From an uncultured Methanomicrobiales archaeon (GTDB lineage: Archaea > Halobacteriota > Methanomicrobia > Methanomicrobiales > Methanospirillaceae): a stretch of DNA of 36,069 nucleotides. The position numbers were made by a program, and so were the translations under genes. Position 1 is the first letter of the stretch. Each line of letters begins with the position of its first letter. Under the pieces are notes generated by a model. The model was given only the letters and a program-made list of their open reading frames with translations, did no database searches and was not told the origin of the DNA. Location: positions 1 to 36,069 of the forward strand of contig CAIJED010000087.1 in NCBI GenBank assembly GCA_903819595.1, given 5' to 3'. This document shows, one piece after another, positions 10,091 through 21,065 of the stretch.

Positions 10091-11155
10091 ATGGGTGTCA
10101 AGGACTCATCCATGGACAACGATCTGACAGTCAGTGGTCATGCCCTCATCGGGGAGTCGCTGGAGATGCGTCCCGTCACAATTGTGGTGAAATCAGGGAT
10201 TATCACGCATATCGAGGATGACCTGCATGCAGGGGACAACTGGATCATCCCCGCATTTTTTAATGCACACACGCACCTCGGGGATACCGTTGCCATGGAT
10301 GCACCGGCAAATGGTGACCTGGTCGAACTGGTCACGCCCCCTGACGGGCTGAAACACCGGCTCCTTGCGGCTGCCTCACGGGATGACCTGGTATCAGGAA
10401 TGCGCTCCAGTGTCCTCGGGATGGTGCAGGGAGGCACGGCCGGGTGTGCCGATTTTCGGGAGGGTGGAATAGACGGGGCACGGGCACTCTACGAAGCAGC
10501 CAGTTCGTTACTCCCGGGACTCGTCGTTTTCGGTCGCGACGGGGGCGAACAGGTCGCAGAAGGCCTTGGCATCAGCAGCGCCAGAGACGTCCCTGACCTC
10601 GAGCGGCAGGTGAAGGAAGCCAGGGATGGCGGAAAGTTCATTGCCTTTCACGCTGGCGAAAGAGACCCGGACGATGTCGATGCCGCCCTCGCATTTCGTC
10701 CTGATCTCATTGTCCATGGTACCTATGCTACCCGGCGACAACTGATGCAGTGTGCCGATGAGGAGATCCCCATTGCTATATGCCCCCGCTCGAACTGGGC
10801 CCTTGGGGTCGCCGGTTCCCGGTCAGAACCACCCGTTCATGAGATGATCGACCTCGGCTGCCGTATACTACTCGGGACCGACAATGTGATGTTTGTCCAG
10901 CCGGACATGTTTGCCGAGATGGCATTTACCCACTATGTGTACCGCATGCCACCGGCCCTGTTGATCAGGGCTGCAATCTCCGGGTCACAACTCATGGATT
11001 CTTCGTTTTTTATCAGGAAAGGAGTGCCGGCAAATTTTTTTGTCATGGACCCCGGCCAGTCCAATATGCGCTTCAGCCTCGATAACCTTGCAACAATCGT
11101 AAAACGGGGCTCTTCGGCCGGCATTATCAAGAAGTTTTTTATTTCAGACAGCTAA
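10091..11155 (+). CDS. Amidohydrolase-family metal-dependent hydrolase (start may be 10112)
   Basis: 'IIPAFFNAHTHLGD', 'FIAFHAGERDPDDV', 'LIVHGTY', 'ILLGTDNVMF' motifs. Confidence 0.88.
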   Translation: MGVKDSSMDNDLTVSGHALIGESLEMRPVTIVVKSGIITHIEDDLHAGDNWIIPAFFNAHTHLGDTVAMDAPANGDLVELVTPPDGLKHRLLAAASRDDLVSGMRSSVLGMVQGGTAGCADFREGGIDGARALYEAASSLLPGLVVFGRDGGEQVAEGLGISSARDVPDLERQVKEARDGGKFIAFHAGERDPDDVDAALAFRPDLIVHGTYATRRQLMQCADEEIPIAICPRSNWALGVAGSRSEPPVHEMIDLGCRILLGTDNVMFVQPDMFAEMAFTHYVYRMPPALLIRAAISGSQLMDSSFFIRKGVPANFFVMDPGQSNMRFSLDNLATIVKRGSSAGIIKKFFISDS

Positions 11156-11184
11156 CCCAATAACACAACTATTTTGTGGGGTAA

Positions 11185-11616
11185 ATGATGTTTAGTAAAA
11201 TACTCGTCGCAATCGACGGATCCGGAATGAGTGAGCAGGCTCTCGAGACCGCGATAGGTGAGGCCAGGGTATGGAAGGCAGCACTTCATGTTATCTATGT
11301 GGTGGAGACCGGGCTCTTTTCGTCGCTGCCGATGGACAATACATGGGAAATAATGCTCTCGATGCTCGAAAAAGAGGGGGGTAAAATCATCGCTGAAGCG
11401 AAACAGCGGGCTGAAACAAAGGGCGTAATCATCATCCCCCACTTAAAGCAGGGCCATGCAGGTAGTGAAATCGTAAAGGCCGCAGAAGATATCGGGGCTG
11501 ATGTAGTTGTCGTCGGGTCTCATGGGAAAAGCAACGTGGACCGCCTGCTCATCGGAAGCGTCAGCTCGTTCGTCGTCTCAAACTGCCCCGTCGCAGTCCT
11601 GGTGGTGAGAACATAA
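11185..11616 (+). CDS. Universal stress protein (UspA family)
   Basis: 'ILVAIDGSGMSEQALETAI...', 'GADVVVVGSHGKSNVDRLLIGSVSSFVVSNCPVAVLVVR'. Confidence 0.95.
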   Translation: MMFSKILVAIDGSGMSEQALETAIGEARVWKAALHVIYVVETGLFSSLPMDNTWEIMLSMLEKEGGKIIAEAKQRAETKGVIIIPHLKQGHAGSEIVKAAEDIGADVVVVGSHGKSNVDRLLIGSVSSFVVSNCPVAVLVVRT

Positions 11617-11621
11617 CCGGG

Positions 11622-12470
11622 ATGCTTGTCAAAGACTTCATGACCGTGGATGTAGTCAGCGTCGAAATCCCCGGGAACCGGGACGATGTACTGAAGATAC
11701 TGAAACGAACCGGGATAAGCGGCGTTCCGGTGCTGAAAGGGGATAAACTGGTCGGCATTATTACCAGGAAAGACCTGCTCCGGAAATCCGAGGAGACTCA
11801 GCTGGGTCTCCTGATGACAGAGGACCCTGTGGTGATCAGTCCTGATGCAGCATTGAGCGAGGCCGCGAGGCTCCTCGTCACCCACAATATCCGCAGGCTC
11901 CCTGTCGTAGAAGGAAGCAGGCTCATCGGTCTGATCAGTATCGCTGACCTGATACATGCGATCGCCACGTTGCGGATCAAGGATGAGATCAAGGACCTCT
12001 ATACCAGCAAGACATTCGCATTATGGGAAGAGACCCCATTGCCGGTTGTCGCACGTGTCATGGAGATCTCCGGGTTTGAAGCGATCCCGATCCTGGATGC
12101 GGAAAGCACGATCCAGGGCATCATCTCCGAACGTGACCTGATCCGGCATTCATCGATCGAGGATTCCGTGGAGGTCAGCGATTTCTCCAATGGCACAGAT
12201 GATGATGAATGGACATGGGAGAGTATCCGCGATATGCACACCATCAGTTACAGTATTTCAAAGGTCCAGCTTCCCCCGAGACCCGTGAAGACTGCGATGG
12301 TAAAGAACGTCGTGGCTGTTCCGATCAATTCGGAAGTCAGTGACTGTGCACTGAAGATGAAACGTGCCCGCGTAGACCAGTTACCCGTGATCAATGGAGA
12401 TAAGAAACTCGTGGCAATGCTTTTTGACCGCGATCTGATCCGGGTGCTCTGCAACCCATCCATCCAATAA
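11622..12470 (+). CDS. Multi-CBS-domain protein
   Basis: Repeated CBS patterns: 'DFMTVDVVSV...GVPVLKGDKLVGIITRKDL', 'MTEDPVVISPDAAL...LPVVEGSRLIGLISIADL', 'AIPILDAESTIQGIISERDL', 'MVKNVVAVPINSEV...QLPVINGDKKLVAMLFDRDL'. Confidence 0.93.
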   Translation: MLVKDFMTVDVVSVEIPGNRDDVLKILKRTGISGVPVLKGDKLVGIITRKDLLRKSEETQLGLLMTEDPVVISPDAALSEAARLLVTHNIRRLPVVEGSRLIGLISIADLIHAIATLRIKDEIKDLYTSKTFALWEETPLPVVARVMEISGFEAIPILDAESTIQGIISERDLIRHSSIEDSVEVSDFSNGTDDDEWTWESIRDMHTISYSISKVQLPPRPVKTAMVKNVVAVPINSEVSDCALKMKRARVDQLPVINGDKKLVAMLFDRDLIRVLCNPSIQ

Positions 12471-12483
12471 AAACCTTTAAATT

Positions 12484-12500
12484 TATTGGTGTCACCATAT
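12484..12500 (+). promoter_or_regulatory. Possible archaeal TATA/BRE region upstream of psmB
   Basis: AT-rich 'taaatttattggtgtca' following 'aaaacctt', about 60-70 bp upstream of the psmB ATG. Confidence 0.3.
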
Positions 12501-12556
12501 AACTCAAGCGCTTTTATGAATTTTTCCAGCGTTAAAATATTTTAAGGTGTTTTCAT

Positions 12557-13198
12557 ATGAATGAACCGTACCAGGAACCTCTCAAAGGGACGACCACGGT
12601 AGGTCTGGTGTTTTCCGGAGGAGTCGTCCTTGCCACAGAGAAACGGGCAACAATGGGATATTTCATCGCCAGCAAGAAGGCAAAGAAAGTCTACCAGATC
12701 TCTGACCGTATCGGCATGACCACCGCAGGCGGTGTCGGCGATGCACAACAGCTTGCCCGGGTAATGACCGTAGAAAGCAGCCTGTATCAGATCAGGCGTG
12801 GACGGCCGATCGCGGTGCGGGCAGCCTCAACGCTACTCTCGAATTTACTGAATGCAAACCGCTACTTCCCCTATTATGTCCAGCTACTCGTCGGTGGCAT
12901 CGATGAATCCGGTCCGACACTGTATTCAGTCGATGCAATGGGCGGAGCAACAGCAGAAGAAGAGATTGTTGCAACAGGATCCGGCTCTCCCGGTGCATAC
13001 GGAGTCCTGGAAGACCGTTATAAAAAAGATATGAACGAACAGGAAGCAGTGGAACTCGCAGTCAGGGCAATCAAGGCTGCGATGAGACGTGATGCAGGGT
13101 CCGGCGAGGGTATACACGTTGTTGTCATTACAAAGGAAAGTTACATGGAGATTGCTGATGAGCAGGTCCAGAAGACACTTTCAGCAATCGCCGCATAA
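12557..13198 (+). CDS. psmB: Archaeal 20S proteasome beta subunit
   Basis: Short propeptide then '[54 protein letters not shown]' with predicted catalytic Thr. Confidence 0.96.
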   Translation: MNEPYQEPLKGTTTVGLVFSGGVVLATEKRATMGYFIASKKAKKVYQISDRIGMTTAGGVGDAQQLARVMTVESSLYQIRRGRPIAVRAASTLLSNLLNANRYFPYYVQLLVGGIDESGPTLYSVDAMGGATAEEEIVATGSGSPGAYGVLEDRYKKDMNEQEAVELAVRAIKAAMRRDAGSGEGIHVVVITKESYMEIADEQVQKTLSAIAA

Positions 13199-13221
13199 AT
13201 TCTTTTTTTAGGACGGATTGA

Positions 13222-15111
13222 ATGTTAATTGAAGAACGATTGAAAGAACTTAAGGATAAGATCAACGAAAAGGTGCCGTCGGGCATCACCGTATCGGACG
13301 TGGAATTTGAAGGGCCGGAACTGGTGATCTATACCGACGACCCGAAAAAATTTGCTGATGAAGCGGACCTTATCAAAATACTGGCGCGGGACCTGCGGAA
13401 ACGCATTGTGGTCCGCCCGAACGTGTTGGAAGACCCTGACAGGGCAATAGGAGAAATAAAGGCCGTTGTCGCCGACAACGCAGGAATTACGGATATCTTT
13501 TTTGATGCAGATACTGGGGAAGTGATTATCGAGGCCGAAAAACCCGGAGTCGTCATCGGAAAGAACGGTATCACGCTCCGTGAAATCACAAAACATATCG
13601 GGTGGACACCGAAAGTCGTCAGGACACCCCCCATCGAGAGTTCAACAGTAAAACAGGTACGCCAGTACCTCAGGTCGGTGAACGAGGAGCGTAAAATCTT
13701 CCTGCGCACCATCGGACGCCGCATCCATCGTGATATCACGAGCAAGGACCAGTGGGCAAGGGTAACGATGCTCGGCTGCTGCCGGGAGGTCGGCAGGGCG
13801 GCATTCCTGCTCACCACACCTGAAAGCAGGGTATTAATCGACTGCGGAGAGAAACCGGACAGCAATAACAGCACGCCATACCTCTACGTTCCGGAGATAC
13901 ACCCCCTCTCGCAGCTCGATGCGGTGGTGCTGACCCATGCACACCTCGATCATTGTGCACTGGTCCCGCTCCTCTATAAATATGGGTATGATGGCCCGGT
14001 CTACAGCACACCGCCGACCCGTGACCTGTCCGCGATGCTCCAGCTGGACTACCTTGACGTGATCCACAAAGAGGATCGGAAAATCCCGTACTCTTCAAAC
14101 GAAGTGAAGACCTATATCAAGCACTCCATCACGCTCAACTATGGAAACGTGACTGATATTGCACCCGATATCAAGCTCACATTCCATAACGCGGGCCATA
14201 TCCTTGGTTCGGCCATCGCTCATTTCCACATCGGCGACGGCCTCTATAACATCGCGTTCACCGGGGACTTCAACTACAGTAAAAGTCGTCTATTTAACCC
14301 GGCAACCGCGAATTTCCCCCGCCTTGAGGCACTGTTTATGGAAAGTACCTACGGGGGGTCGGACATGATGCAGCCCGCACGGTCAGATGCCGAGGAGAAG
14401 TTATACGAGACGATCAATACCGTCCTTTCACGGGGAGGGAAGGTCATTATTCCGGCATTCGCGGTGGGGCGTTCGCAGGAGGTCATGCTCGCTCTCGAAG
14501 AAGGGATGAGAAAAGAGAAGATCCCGAATGTCAAGATTTACCTGGACGGGATGATCAAAGAAGCAACAGCGATCCATACCACCTATCCCGAATACTTAAA
14601 CAGCGACCTCCGGAACCAGATCTTCAAGGAAGGAATGAACCCGTTCCTCTCTCCAAATTTTGTTGCAGTGGATTCATCCGATCTCCGGGAGAGGGTGATG
14701 AACGGTGACCCGTGCGTGATTATTACGACAAGCGGGATGATGAACGGCGGCCCTGTCATGGAGTACCTGAGCAACCTGGCGGCAGATGAACGGAACGCAC
14801 TTGTCTTCGTCGGGTACCAGGCGGATGGCACCCTTGGACGGCGTATCCAGAAAGGCTGGAGGGAAGTGCCTCTCGGAAGGGGCAGGACAATCGTGATCAA
14901 CTTAGAGATTGTCACCGTCGATGGGTTCTCCGGGCATTCAGACCGGAGGCAACTGATGAATTACGTGGGATCGGTCCAGCCGAGACCTGAAAAAATCTTC
15001 ACCATTCATGGCGATGAGAACAATACCATCGACCTTGCCAGCTCGCTCTACAAGCGGTATCATATCCAGACCCATTCCCCCATGAACCTTGAGACATACC
15101 GGATGATTTAA
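13222..15111 (+). CDS. aCPSF1-type beta-CASP ribonuclease (KH + metallo-beta-lactamase)
   Basis: N-terminal KH region ('[15 protein letters not shown]'), '[16 protein letters not shown]', 'FTGDFNY', '[13 protein letters not shown]', '[13 protein letters not shown]'. Confidence 0.96.
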   Translation: MLIEERLKELKDKINEKVPSGITVSDVEFEGPELVIYTDDPKKFADEADLIKILARDLRKRIVVRPNVLEDPDRAIGEIKAVVADNAGITDIFFDADTGEVIIEAEKPGVVIGKNGITLREITKHIGWTPKVVRTPPIESSTVKQVRQYLRSVNEERKIFLRTIGRRIHRDITSKDQWARVTMLGCCREVGRAAFLLTTPESRVLIDCGEKPDSNNSTPYLYVPEIHPLSQLDAVVLTHAHLDHCALVPLLYKYGYDGPVYSTPPTRDLSAMLQLDYLDVIHKEDRKIPYSSNEVKTYIKHSITLNYGNVTDIAPDIKLTFHNAGHILGSAIAHFHIGDGLYNIAFTGDFNYSKSRLFNPATANFPRLEALFMESTYGGSDMMQPARSDAEEKLYETINTVLSRGGKVIIPAFAVGRSQEVMLALEEGMRKEKIPNVKIYLDGMIKEATAIHTTYPEYLNSDLRNQIFKEGMNPFLSPNFVAVDSSDLRERVMNGDPCVIITTSGMMNGGPVMEYLSNLAADERNALVFVGYQADGTLGRRIQKGWREVPLGRGRTIVINLEIVTVDGFSGHSDRRQLMNYVGSVQPRPEKIFTIHGDENNTIDLASSLYKRYHIQTHSPMNLETYRMI

Positions 15112-15122
15112 AGCAGTTTCAA

Positions 15123-16232
15123 ATGAGAGCCCTGATCACCTTATACCTGGGTATTTTCTCGGTCATGGCGCTCTCCAACACCATTATCCCGGACCTTACC
15201 TCGTATGCCTCCGGGACCGCGTTGCAGGGCGAGATATTTTCAGCCTATTTTCTGGGGGCATTTCTTTTAACGCTGCCGGTCGGACTGTTATCAGACCGGT
15301 GGGGGCCGACATATTTTATCAGGGCCGGACTCCTGCTGACAATCATATCCGGTATCCTCCTTCTTACCGATTCATCCGTGTATATGACCATCATTGCACG
15401 GCTGACGGAAGGTGTCGGGGCAGGTCTTTTTGTCGCATCTGCCATGTCCTATGTGAATTCCCGTGCCGATCACACGCGGTCAGGCGGGCTTTTCATGGCC
15501 CTGCTGAACATCGGGCTTATTGCAGGTCTCATCATATCAGGCCTCGCGATCAGGGCTTTTGGCACCAGGTCTGCAGGGGTGGTTATTTTTTTACTAGTGT
15601 CGATCATTCCGTTTGCCATCAGCATTTTCGTGCCATTTGAAGGGCAAAAATCAATTCTGCCATCACTCCCGTGGGTGAATGTATTCAAAAACCTGGTCTA
15701 CTACATGAAGAAGTATTTCTGGATGTGGTTCTCTTCTGTGGTGCTGATCGGTAGTACCGGTGCCGTGACTGCCCTGTACCCGCAGTTCAGCGGCAGCAGC
15801 CCGGAGACATTAGGCCTTCAGATCGCCGCGATGAACGGAGCCACTGCCATCGCGATCCTGCTGGTGTCCCAGGTGAAATTTACCCCAATCGTCACCATCC
15901 GCATCGCCGCTATTTTCTCTGCTGCAGCGGTCATGGCCAGTTTCCTCACCTCATGGGCGTTTGTTATCATCGGGGTATTTGCAGGTATTATCATGATCGC
16001 CCAGTTAACCTTCCTCGCCGACGCCGGAAAAGAACAGGGGACCTTCATGGGCCTGTATAATACATCGAGTTACCTGGGGATGACAATGATCCCGTTTTTT
16101 GTGACATTTATCGCCCAGGCCCTGGGATTCCTCCCTGCTTTTCTCATGACCGCCTTGTTATGCCTTGTGGTGGCTGGTACCATCGGGTTCTGCCTGAAGT
16201 GCAAATTTGAGAACGTATGTACGCTGCCTTAA
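15123..16232 (+). CDS. Major facilitator superfamily transporter
   Basis: 369 aa, multi-TM, 'GLLSDRWGPTYFIRAGLLLTI' MFS loop motif. Confidence 0.85.
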   Translation: MRALITLYLGIFSVMALSNTIIPDLTSYASGTALQGEIFSAYFLGAFLLTLPVGLLSDRWGPTYFIRAGLLLTIISGILLLTDSSVYMTIIARLTEGVGAGLFVASAMSYVNSRADHTRSGGLFMALLNIGLIAGLIISGLAIRAFGTRSAGVVIFLLVSIIPFAISIFVPFEGQKSILPSLPWVNVFKNLVYYMKKYFWMWFSSVVLIGSTGAVTALYPQFSGSSPETLGLQIAAMNGATAIAILLVSQVKFTPIVTIRIAAIFSAAAVMASFLTSWAFVIIGVFAGIIMIAQLTFLADAGKEQGTFMGLYNTSSYLGMTMIPFFVTFIAQALGFLPAFLMTALLCLVVAGTIGFCLKCKFENVCTLP

Positions 16233-16521
16233 CATATGCAGTGATCAGTTCAAAAAAGAAACATAAGCTAACAGCCTCATCTATATTATCCACCGGATGC
16301 TAATTATCTAAACATTCTATACGAAATTTGCCATCTGAGTCGGAGACCATCCAGGCAGCTGTGAAATTAAGGTAATCAGGATCCCCGGCTGAAATCAAAA
16401 ACGACAGAAGATCGCATCGTATAAAATGTAAGTTTCAGGGAATTTGAATGGACAATAATCCTGGTGATTCAACCCGGTTATCAGCCTGGCCAACCAGCTG
16501 AAAACAGCAGGTGCATACACG

Positions 16522-18120
16522 ATGACAGAGACAAAGACGCCGCAGGTATCACGGACGGTTGCGTTCATTGATATCGGTACCAATTCCATCCGGCTATTTG
16601 TGGCGAGGCTTAATCCTGATTGTTCGTATATCGTTCTTTCGAGTCAGAAGGAATCAGTACGTCTGGGGGAAGGGGAGTTTCTGACCGGGCTCATCACTGA
16701 GGATGCGATGGATCGGGCGGTCATGGTCGCTGGAAAGTTCGTCGAACTTGCCCACTCACATCGTGCGGAAGAATTTGTAGCCGTCGCCACGTCTGCCACC
16801 CGTGAAGCCCAGAACCGGTACGAATTCCTGTCACGACTCAGAAAAGAGGCACACCTGGACGTGCAGGTCATCTCTGGCAGGGAGGAGGCGCGGTTGATTT
16901 TTATGGGTGTTACCGCCGCGATGCACGTGAAGGATGAGCGGATCATGGTGATCGATATCGGGGGCGGCAGCACCGAACTGGCGATAGGGGGGAACGGGGG
17001 ATGCAGTTACCTCTCAAGTATGCACCTCGGTTCCATCAGGCTTACAAACATGTTCTTCCCTGGCGGTCTGGCAGGACCAGTCACCGATTCCCGCTATGAG
17101 GAGGTCAGGGCCTATATCCGGAACGAGGTCCGGTCCGTAATCCGACAGGCAAAACATCATCCCGTAGACCTTGTGGTAGGCAGTTCCGGAACAATCATCA
17201 ACCTATGTGATATTGCAGCAAGGTTATACCACCACGGCGACCCGGAAAGGACGATACTTTCCGCATCAGATTTGAAAAAGGTGGTCCCGGTCATTTGTTC
17301 CTCCTCACTTGCAGAACGTCGTAAAATACCCGGGATCAATCCTGAACGGGCAGATATCATCATTGCGGGGACTGCGATCATTGATACGCTGATGCAGGAA
17401 CTGGATATCCAGTCATTGGAGGTGACTCATAGAGGGCTCCAGGACGGTCTTCTTGCCGATTACCTCTCGAAAATGGAAGGGTTCCCTCTTCTGGGCCACC
17501 TTTCTGTACGGGAGAAAAGCGTACTCCTTACGGGACGGGCGTTTGGGATCAACGAGTACCATGCCAGAACGGTATCGACCATCGCACTCGAACTGTTTGA
17601 TAGCGGTAAAAAAGTCGGGCTCCACACCCTTGGTCCACGTGAGAGGGAGTTACTGGAGTTCGCGTCCTTTTTGCACGATATCGGGTCCCTGATCTCGTTC
17701 CACAACCATCATGCGCATTCCTATTACATTATCAGGAATAGTGACCTGCTCGGGTTCGACCAGAAAGAGGTACTCATCATGGCGAACATTGCCCGGTATC
17801 ACCGGAAGAAACTGCCCAGAAAAAGGGAACCTGAAATGCCTGAACTCGATGAACCAGGTATCGAACAGGTTATTATTCTCTCCACGTTCCTTCGTCTTTC
17901 TGAGAGCCTTGACCGGCGTCATGCCGCCCTTATCGACCAGGTGTACTTTACCGGAATTGTGGATAAAACGGTTGGACTGACAATTGTGGCCCGTGAAGAC
18001 TGCCAGTTTGAGTCCTGGGGCGTAGATAACGAGGCCAAAAATTTTGAACGGACATTTCACGTGAAACTTGACCATACCATCGTCCGCTCCGATACCACGT
18101 CCCGGGACAATACCACCTGA
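16522..18120 (+). CDS. Ppx/GppA phosphatase family protein (exopolyphosphatase-like)
   Basis: 'VAFIDIGTNSIRLFVARL', 'MVIDIGGGSTELAIG', 'VVGSSGTIINLCDIA', C-terminal HD-like 'SFLHDIGSLISFHNHHAHSYYII'. Confidence 0.93.
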   Translation: MTETKTPQVSRTVAFIDIGTNSIRLFVARLNPDCSYIVLSSQKESVRLGEGEFLTGLITEDAMDRAVMVAGKFVELAHSHRAEEFVAVATSATREAQNRYEFLSRLRKEAHLDVQVISGREEARLIFMGVTAAMHVKDERIMVIDIGGGSTELAIGGNGGCSYLSSMHLGSIRLTNMFFPGGLAGPVTDSRYEEVRAYIRNEVRSVIRQAKHHPVDLVVGSSGTIINLCDIAARLYHHGDPERTILSASDLKKVVPVICSSSLAERRKIPGINPERADIIIAGTAIIDTLMQELDIQSLEVTHRGLQDGLLADYLSKMEGFPLLGHLSVREKSVLLTGRAFGINEYHARTVSTIALELFDSGKKVGLHTLGPRERELLEFASFLHDIGSLISFHNHHAHSYYIIRNSDLLGFDQKEVLIMANIARYHRKKLPRKREPEMPELDEPGIEQVIILSTFLRLSESLDRRHAALIDQVYFTGIVDKTVGLTIVAREDCQFESWGVDNEAKNFERTFHVKLDHTIVRSDTTSRDNTT

Positions 18121-18413
18121 TGCAGAAAACTATCAGGTAAACTGCCGTTATTACACTCTTACTGGGTAGTAACACGGGGAGAGGACTTCCCTTCATCTGC
18201 TTCATCGGGGTGACCCAAAACCCACCTTCCGGTAACCGTAACGTCTGGACTGTGACCTACCCTTGGGACTATTCCTGCATGCACGAGAGGGATGCCCCTT
18301 TATCGATAGACTTTCTCACCCGGAATGGTTCAAAAGAAATGATATGACTCCTACGACCCTGCCATGAGATAATGGATACGTACCTACCTGCCTGCATTTT
18401 AAATTGGAGGGAA

Positions 18414-18450
18414 CACCAGGTGACAGGAACTTTTTTGGGAGGACCTGGTG
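18414..18450. terminator. Inverted repeat between convergent genes, possible terminator-like hairpin
   Basis: CACCAGGT (18414-18421) ... ACCTGGTG (18443-18450), 8/8 arms, 21-nt loop containing a T6 run. Confidence 0.3.
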
Positions 18451-18471
18451 GGACCTGCCAATAGATAAGGG

Positions 18472-19311
18472 TCAGGTGTTCCCGGCACCAGGTGCTGGGT
18501 GATGCCGCTTTCGCAGAGCCCGTTCTATCAGCACAAGTCCATACATCCCGGCGGCGATCAGGATAATCGTCGCCCCGGATGGTACATTCAGGAAATAGGA
18601 GAGAAATATCCCGCCGGTCGTTACAAGGATCCCGGTAATGACAGATAGTACCATCATGTTCTTTAAGCGGGAGCAGTATTCCCGGCTGATAGCGGCGGGT
18701 AACGTGAGCAACGCGATGACGAGGATAATCCCCACGATCCGGATGAGCATCACCACCGTCAGTGCGACAAGGGATAAGAGAAGGAGTGTGATGACCTCCA
18801 CGGGGATATCGAGGACCATGGCATACTCTTCATCGAAAGTAACGGCGAGAAATACCTGGTAACAGGCAATGACTACCAGAAGAATCATGGCCGCAAGGAC
18901 CGCCATAATCAATAAGTCGCTGACGGGCACAAGCAGGATATTCCCGAACAGGAAACTGAACAGGTCTGGTGCATAGCCGGGGGTAAGCGAGATAAAAAGA
19001 ATACCGATCGCCATTCCGATCGCCCATATTGCGCCGATTAGCGTGTCAAGGTGTTGTTTTGCACGGAGCGATATCATTCCCATGCCCAGCGCACTCGCAA
19101 GAGAAAACCCGATCGCCCCCAGTATGGGGTCAATACCTGCAAAGTACCCAAGGCCGATACCCCCGAATGCGGCGTGAGAGACCCCCCCGGAAAGTGCAAC
19201 CATCTTTTTTACGACGACATACGTCCCGATGATACCGCAGGTGATGCTCGCAAGGAGACCGGCGAGAAGGGCATTCCTGAAAAATTCGAATGCCATAATG
19301 GAGATCATCAT
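18472..19311 (-). CDS. znuB: Metal (zinc/manganese) ABC transporter permease, ZnuB-like
   Basis: ABC-3 family: 'NALLAGLLASITCGIIGTYVVVKKMVALSGGVSHAAFGGIGLGYF'. Confidence 0.92.
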   Translation of the reverse strand: MMISIMAFEFFRNALLAGLLASITCGIIGTYVVVKKMVALSGGVSHAAFGGIGLGYFAGIDPILGAIGFSLASALGMGMISLRAKQHLDTLIGAIWAIGMAIGILFISLTPGYAPDLFSFLFGNILLVPVSDLLIMAVLAAMILLVVIACYQVFLAVTFDEEYAMVLDIPVEVITLLLLSLVALTVVMLIRIVGIILVIALLTLPAAISREYCSRLKNMMVLSVITGILVTTGGIFLSYFLNVPSGATIILIAAGMYGLVLIERALRKRHHPAPGAGNT

Positions 19312-20075
19312 GGCACATCCTGATCATGTTTCCGGAGCACGCGGTGGGGGACTCCGTGTGCAATCAGTTCAACCGGGCACTGGTACGCAGAGGTCAGCAT
19401 CTCTTCTGTGATCTCCCCACTGTCATGCGTATACAGGCGCCGGTTCAGGCAGGCAACTTTCGTCGCATAATCTGATACGACGCCGATATCGTGGGTCACA
19501 AGCACCACGGCCATTTTTTCCTTAAGTGAATTCAGTATGGCGTAAAACTGCTGTTCGGCAGGTGCATCAACATATACGGTCGGCTCATCGAGGAGGAGGA
19601 TAAGGGGTTCACTGACCAGGGCACGGGCGATAATCGCGCGCTGCCGTTCACCACCTGAAAGTGCCGACAGTACCCGTTCGGAAAGGTCGGCAATACCCAG
19701 TGTTAGTAATACTTCTTCCGTAATACGGCGATCTTCTTTCGTGTACCGTGTGAATATCCGTGCTTTATTACCAAGGCGTCCGGAGAGGACCATCTCCTGT
19801 AAGGTAATGGGATAATGAAAATCAAACGTGTGGAACTGTGGGACGTAACCGAGTTTTCTCCGGTTCTCTCCCGGTGTCCCGCCCAGTACCTTGACTGCAC
19901 CAGATTTTGGCTGGATTAATCCGAGCATGAGCTTGATCAGGGTGGTCTTTCCCCCACCGTTCGGACCGATAATTGCATAGAATTCCCGTTCATGTACGTC
20001 AAGACTGATGTCTTCAAGGACAATCTGCCCTGCGATTTCCGCGTATACATGTTCAAGGGCAATGGCATCTGTCAA
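19308..20075 (-). CDS. znuC: Metal ABC transporter ATP-binding protein, ZnuC-like
   Basis: 'IIGPNGGGKTTLIKLMLGLI', 'LSGGERQRAIIARAL', 'LLLDEPTVYVD'; overlaps znuB start. Confidence 0.94.
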   Translation of the reverse strand: MTDAIALEHVYAEIAGQIVLEDISLDVHEREFYAIIGPNGGGKTTLIKLMLGLIQPKSGAVKVLGGTPGENRRKLGYVPQFHTFDFHYPITLQEMVLSGRLGNKARIFTRYTKEDRRITEEVLLTLGIADLSERVLSALSGGERQRAIIARALVSEPLILLLDEPTVYVDAPAEQQFYAILNSLKEKMAVVLVTHDIGVVSDYATKVACLNRRLYTHDSGEITEEMLTSAYQCPVELIAHGVPHRVLRKHDQDVP

Positions 20076-21016
20076 TTCAGACCCGTCCCGGATAGTGCGA
20101 TTGCAAGCTTTCGCAGTTCCTGCGGCATATCCGGGGCAAGCGCGTCAGATATCACGACACTGCCATTGACGGAGCCGGCGATCATATCTGCTGCTTTCCG
20201 GCTATACTGGGGTTCTGCAACAATCGTGGAAATTCCCTCCTCCCGGGCGGTCCGGATGAGTGTTTCGATCTCCATCGAGGTCGCCTCTTTCCCGGGCTGC
20301 CCGATGACCTCCTCAGTCAGTCCATAATCCCGGGCAAAATATCCAAACGACGCATGAGAGGCGATAAATTTCCTTTGAGGTGTTTTGTTGATCATCATCT
20401 GGATTTCACTATCCCTCAAAGAAATATTCGCGAGAAACGCATCACGGTTCGCCTGGTAATAGGTGGCATGCACCGGATCAACACTAGAGAGGGCGCGATA
20501 TATATGGTCCACCATCACGGGTGTATTTTTGAGCGATACCCAGATATGAGGGTCCGGACCTTCATGTGAAGGTCCTGCAGCTTCTGCCACGGTCGCATTG
20601 TTCTCACCGCGAGGCCCTGTATTGTGGAAATCTTCCCCGGCGAGAAGCACGATGCCGGGTGACGTCTCAACCACCTTCATCCCGGGGTTCATTGCAGATA
20701 ACCTCGAGACCAGGTTATCTTCAAACGGGAGGAGCCCCTTTCCAAGGGAAAAATAGATGTTAGTTCCGGAAAATCTGACCATGTCCTGGGCTGATGGTTC
20801 AAATGTATGGGGGTCAGCTCCGGGAGGTACTGCCACATAAACATCCACCCTGTCTCCACCGACTGCCCGTACCAGGCCTGCTTCGGGTAATACCGTCACC
20901 AGTACTTTTATTTTCGCATTGTTCTCCGTCGGTGGCTCTGTCATGGAACACCCGGCCAGCAGTGCACTCAGTATGACCAGGCTGGTGATTGCAAGGGCAA
21001 TGCCAATACCTTTCAT
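20072..21016 (-). CDS. znuA: Metal ABC transporter substrate-binding lipoprotein, ZnuA-like
   Basis: Lipobox 'LLAGCS', 'VLPEAGLVRAVGGDRVDVYVAVPPGADPHTFEPS', 'PDPHIWVSLKN', 'FIASHASFGYFARDYGL'. Confidence 0.94.
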   Translation of the reverse strand: MKGIGIALAITSLVILSALLAGCSMTEPPTENNAKIKVLVTVLPEAGLVRAVGGDRVDVYVAVPPGADPHTFEPSAQDMVRFSGTNIYFSLGKGLLPFEDNLVSRLSAMNPGMKVVETSPGIVLLAGEDFHNTGPRGENNATVAEAAGPSHEGPDPHIWVSLKNTPVMVDHIYRALSSVDPVHATYYQANRDAFLANISLRDSEIQMMINKTPQRKFIASHASFGYFARDYGLTEEVIGQPGKEATSMEIETLIRTAREEGISTIVAEPQYSRKAADMIAGSVNGSVVISDALAPDMPQELRKLAIALSGTGLN

Positions 21017-21065
21017 TCGTTTCCTCCAGGCTGTATGAACATCATAATTTTGGTACTCTTACAAA

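Noticed and set aside
13329-13874. 181-aa minus-strand ORF inside aCPSF1
   Set aside because: Antisense shadow ORF of a well-supported coding gene; no recognisable domain.
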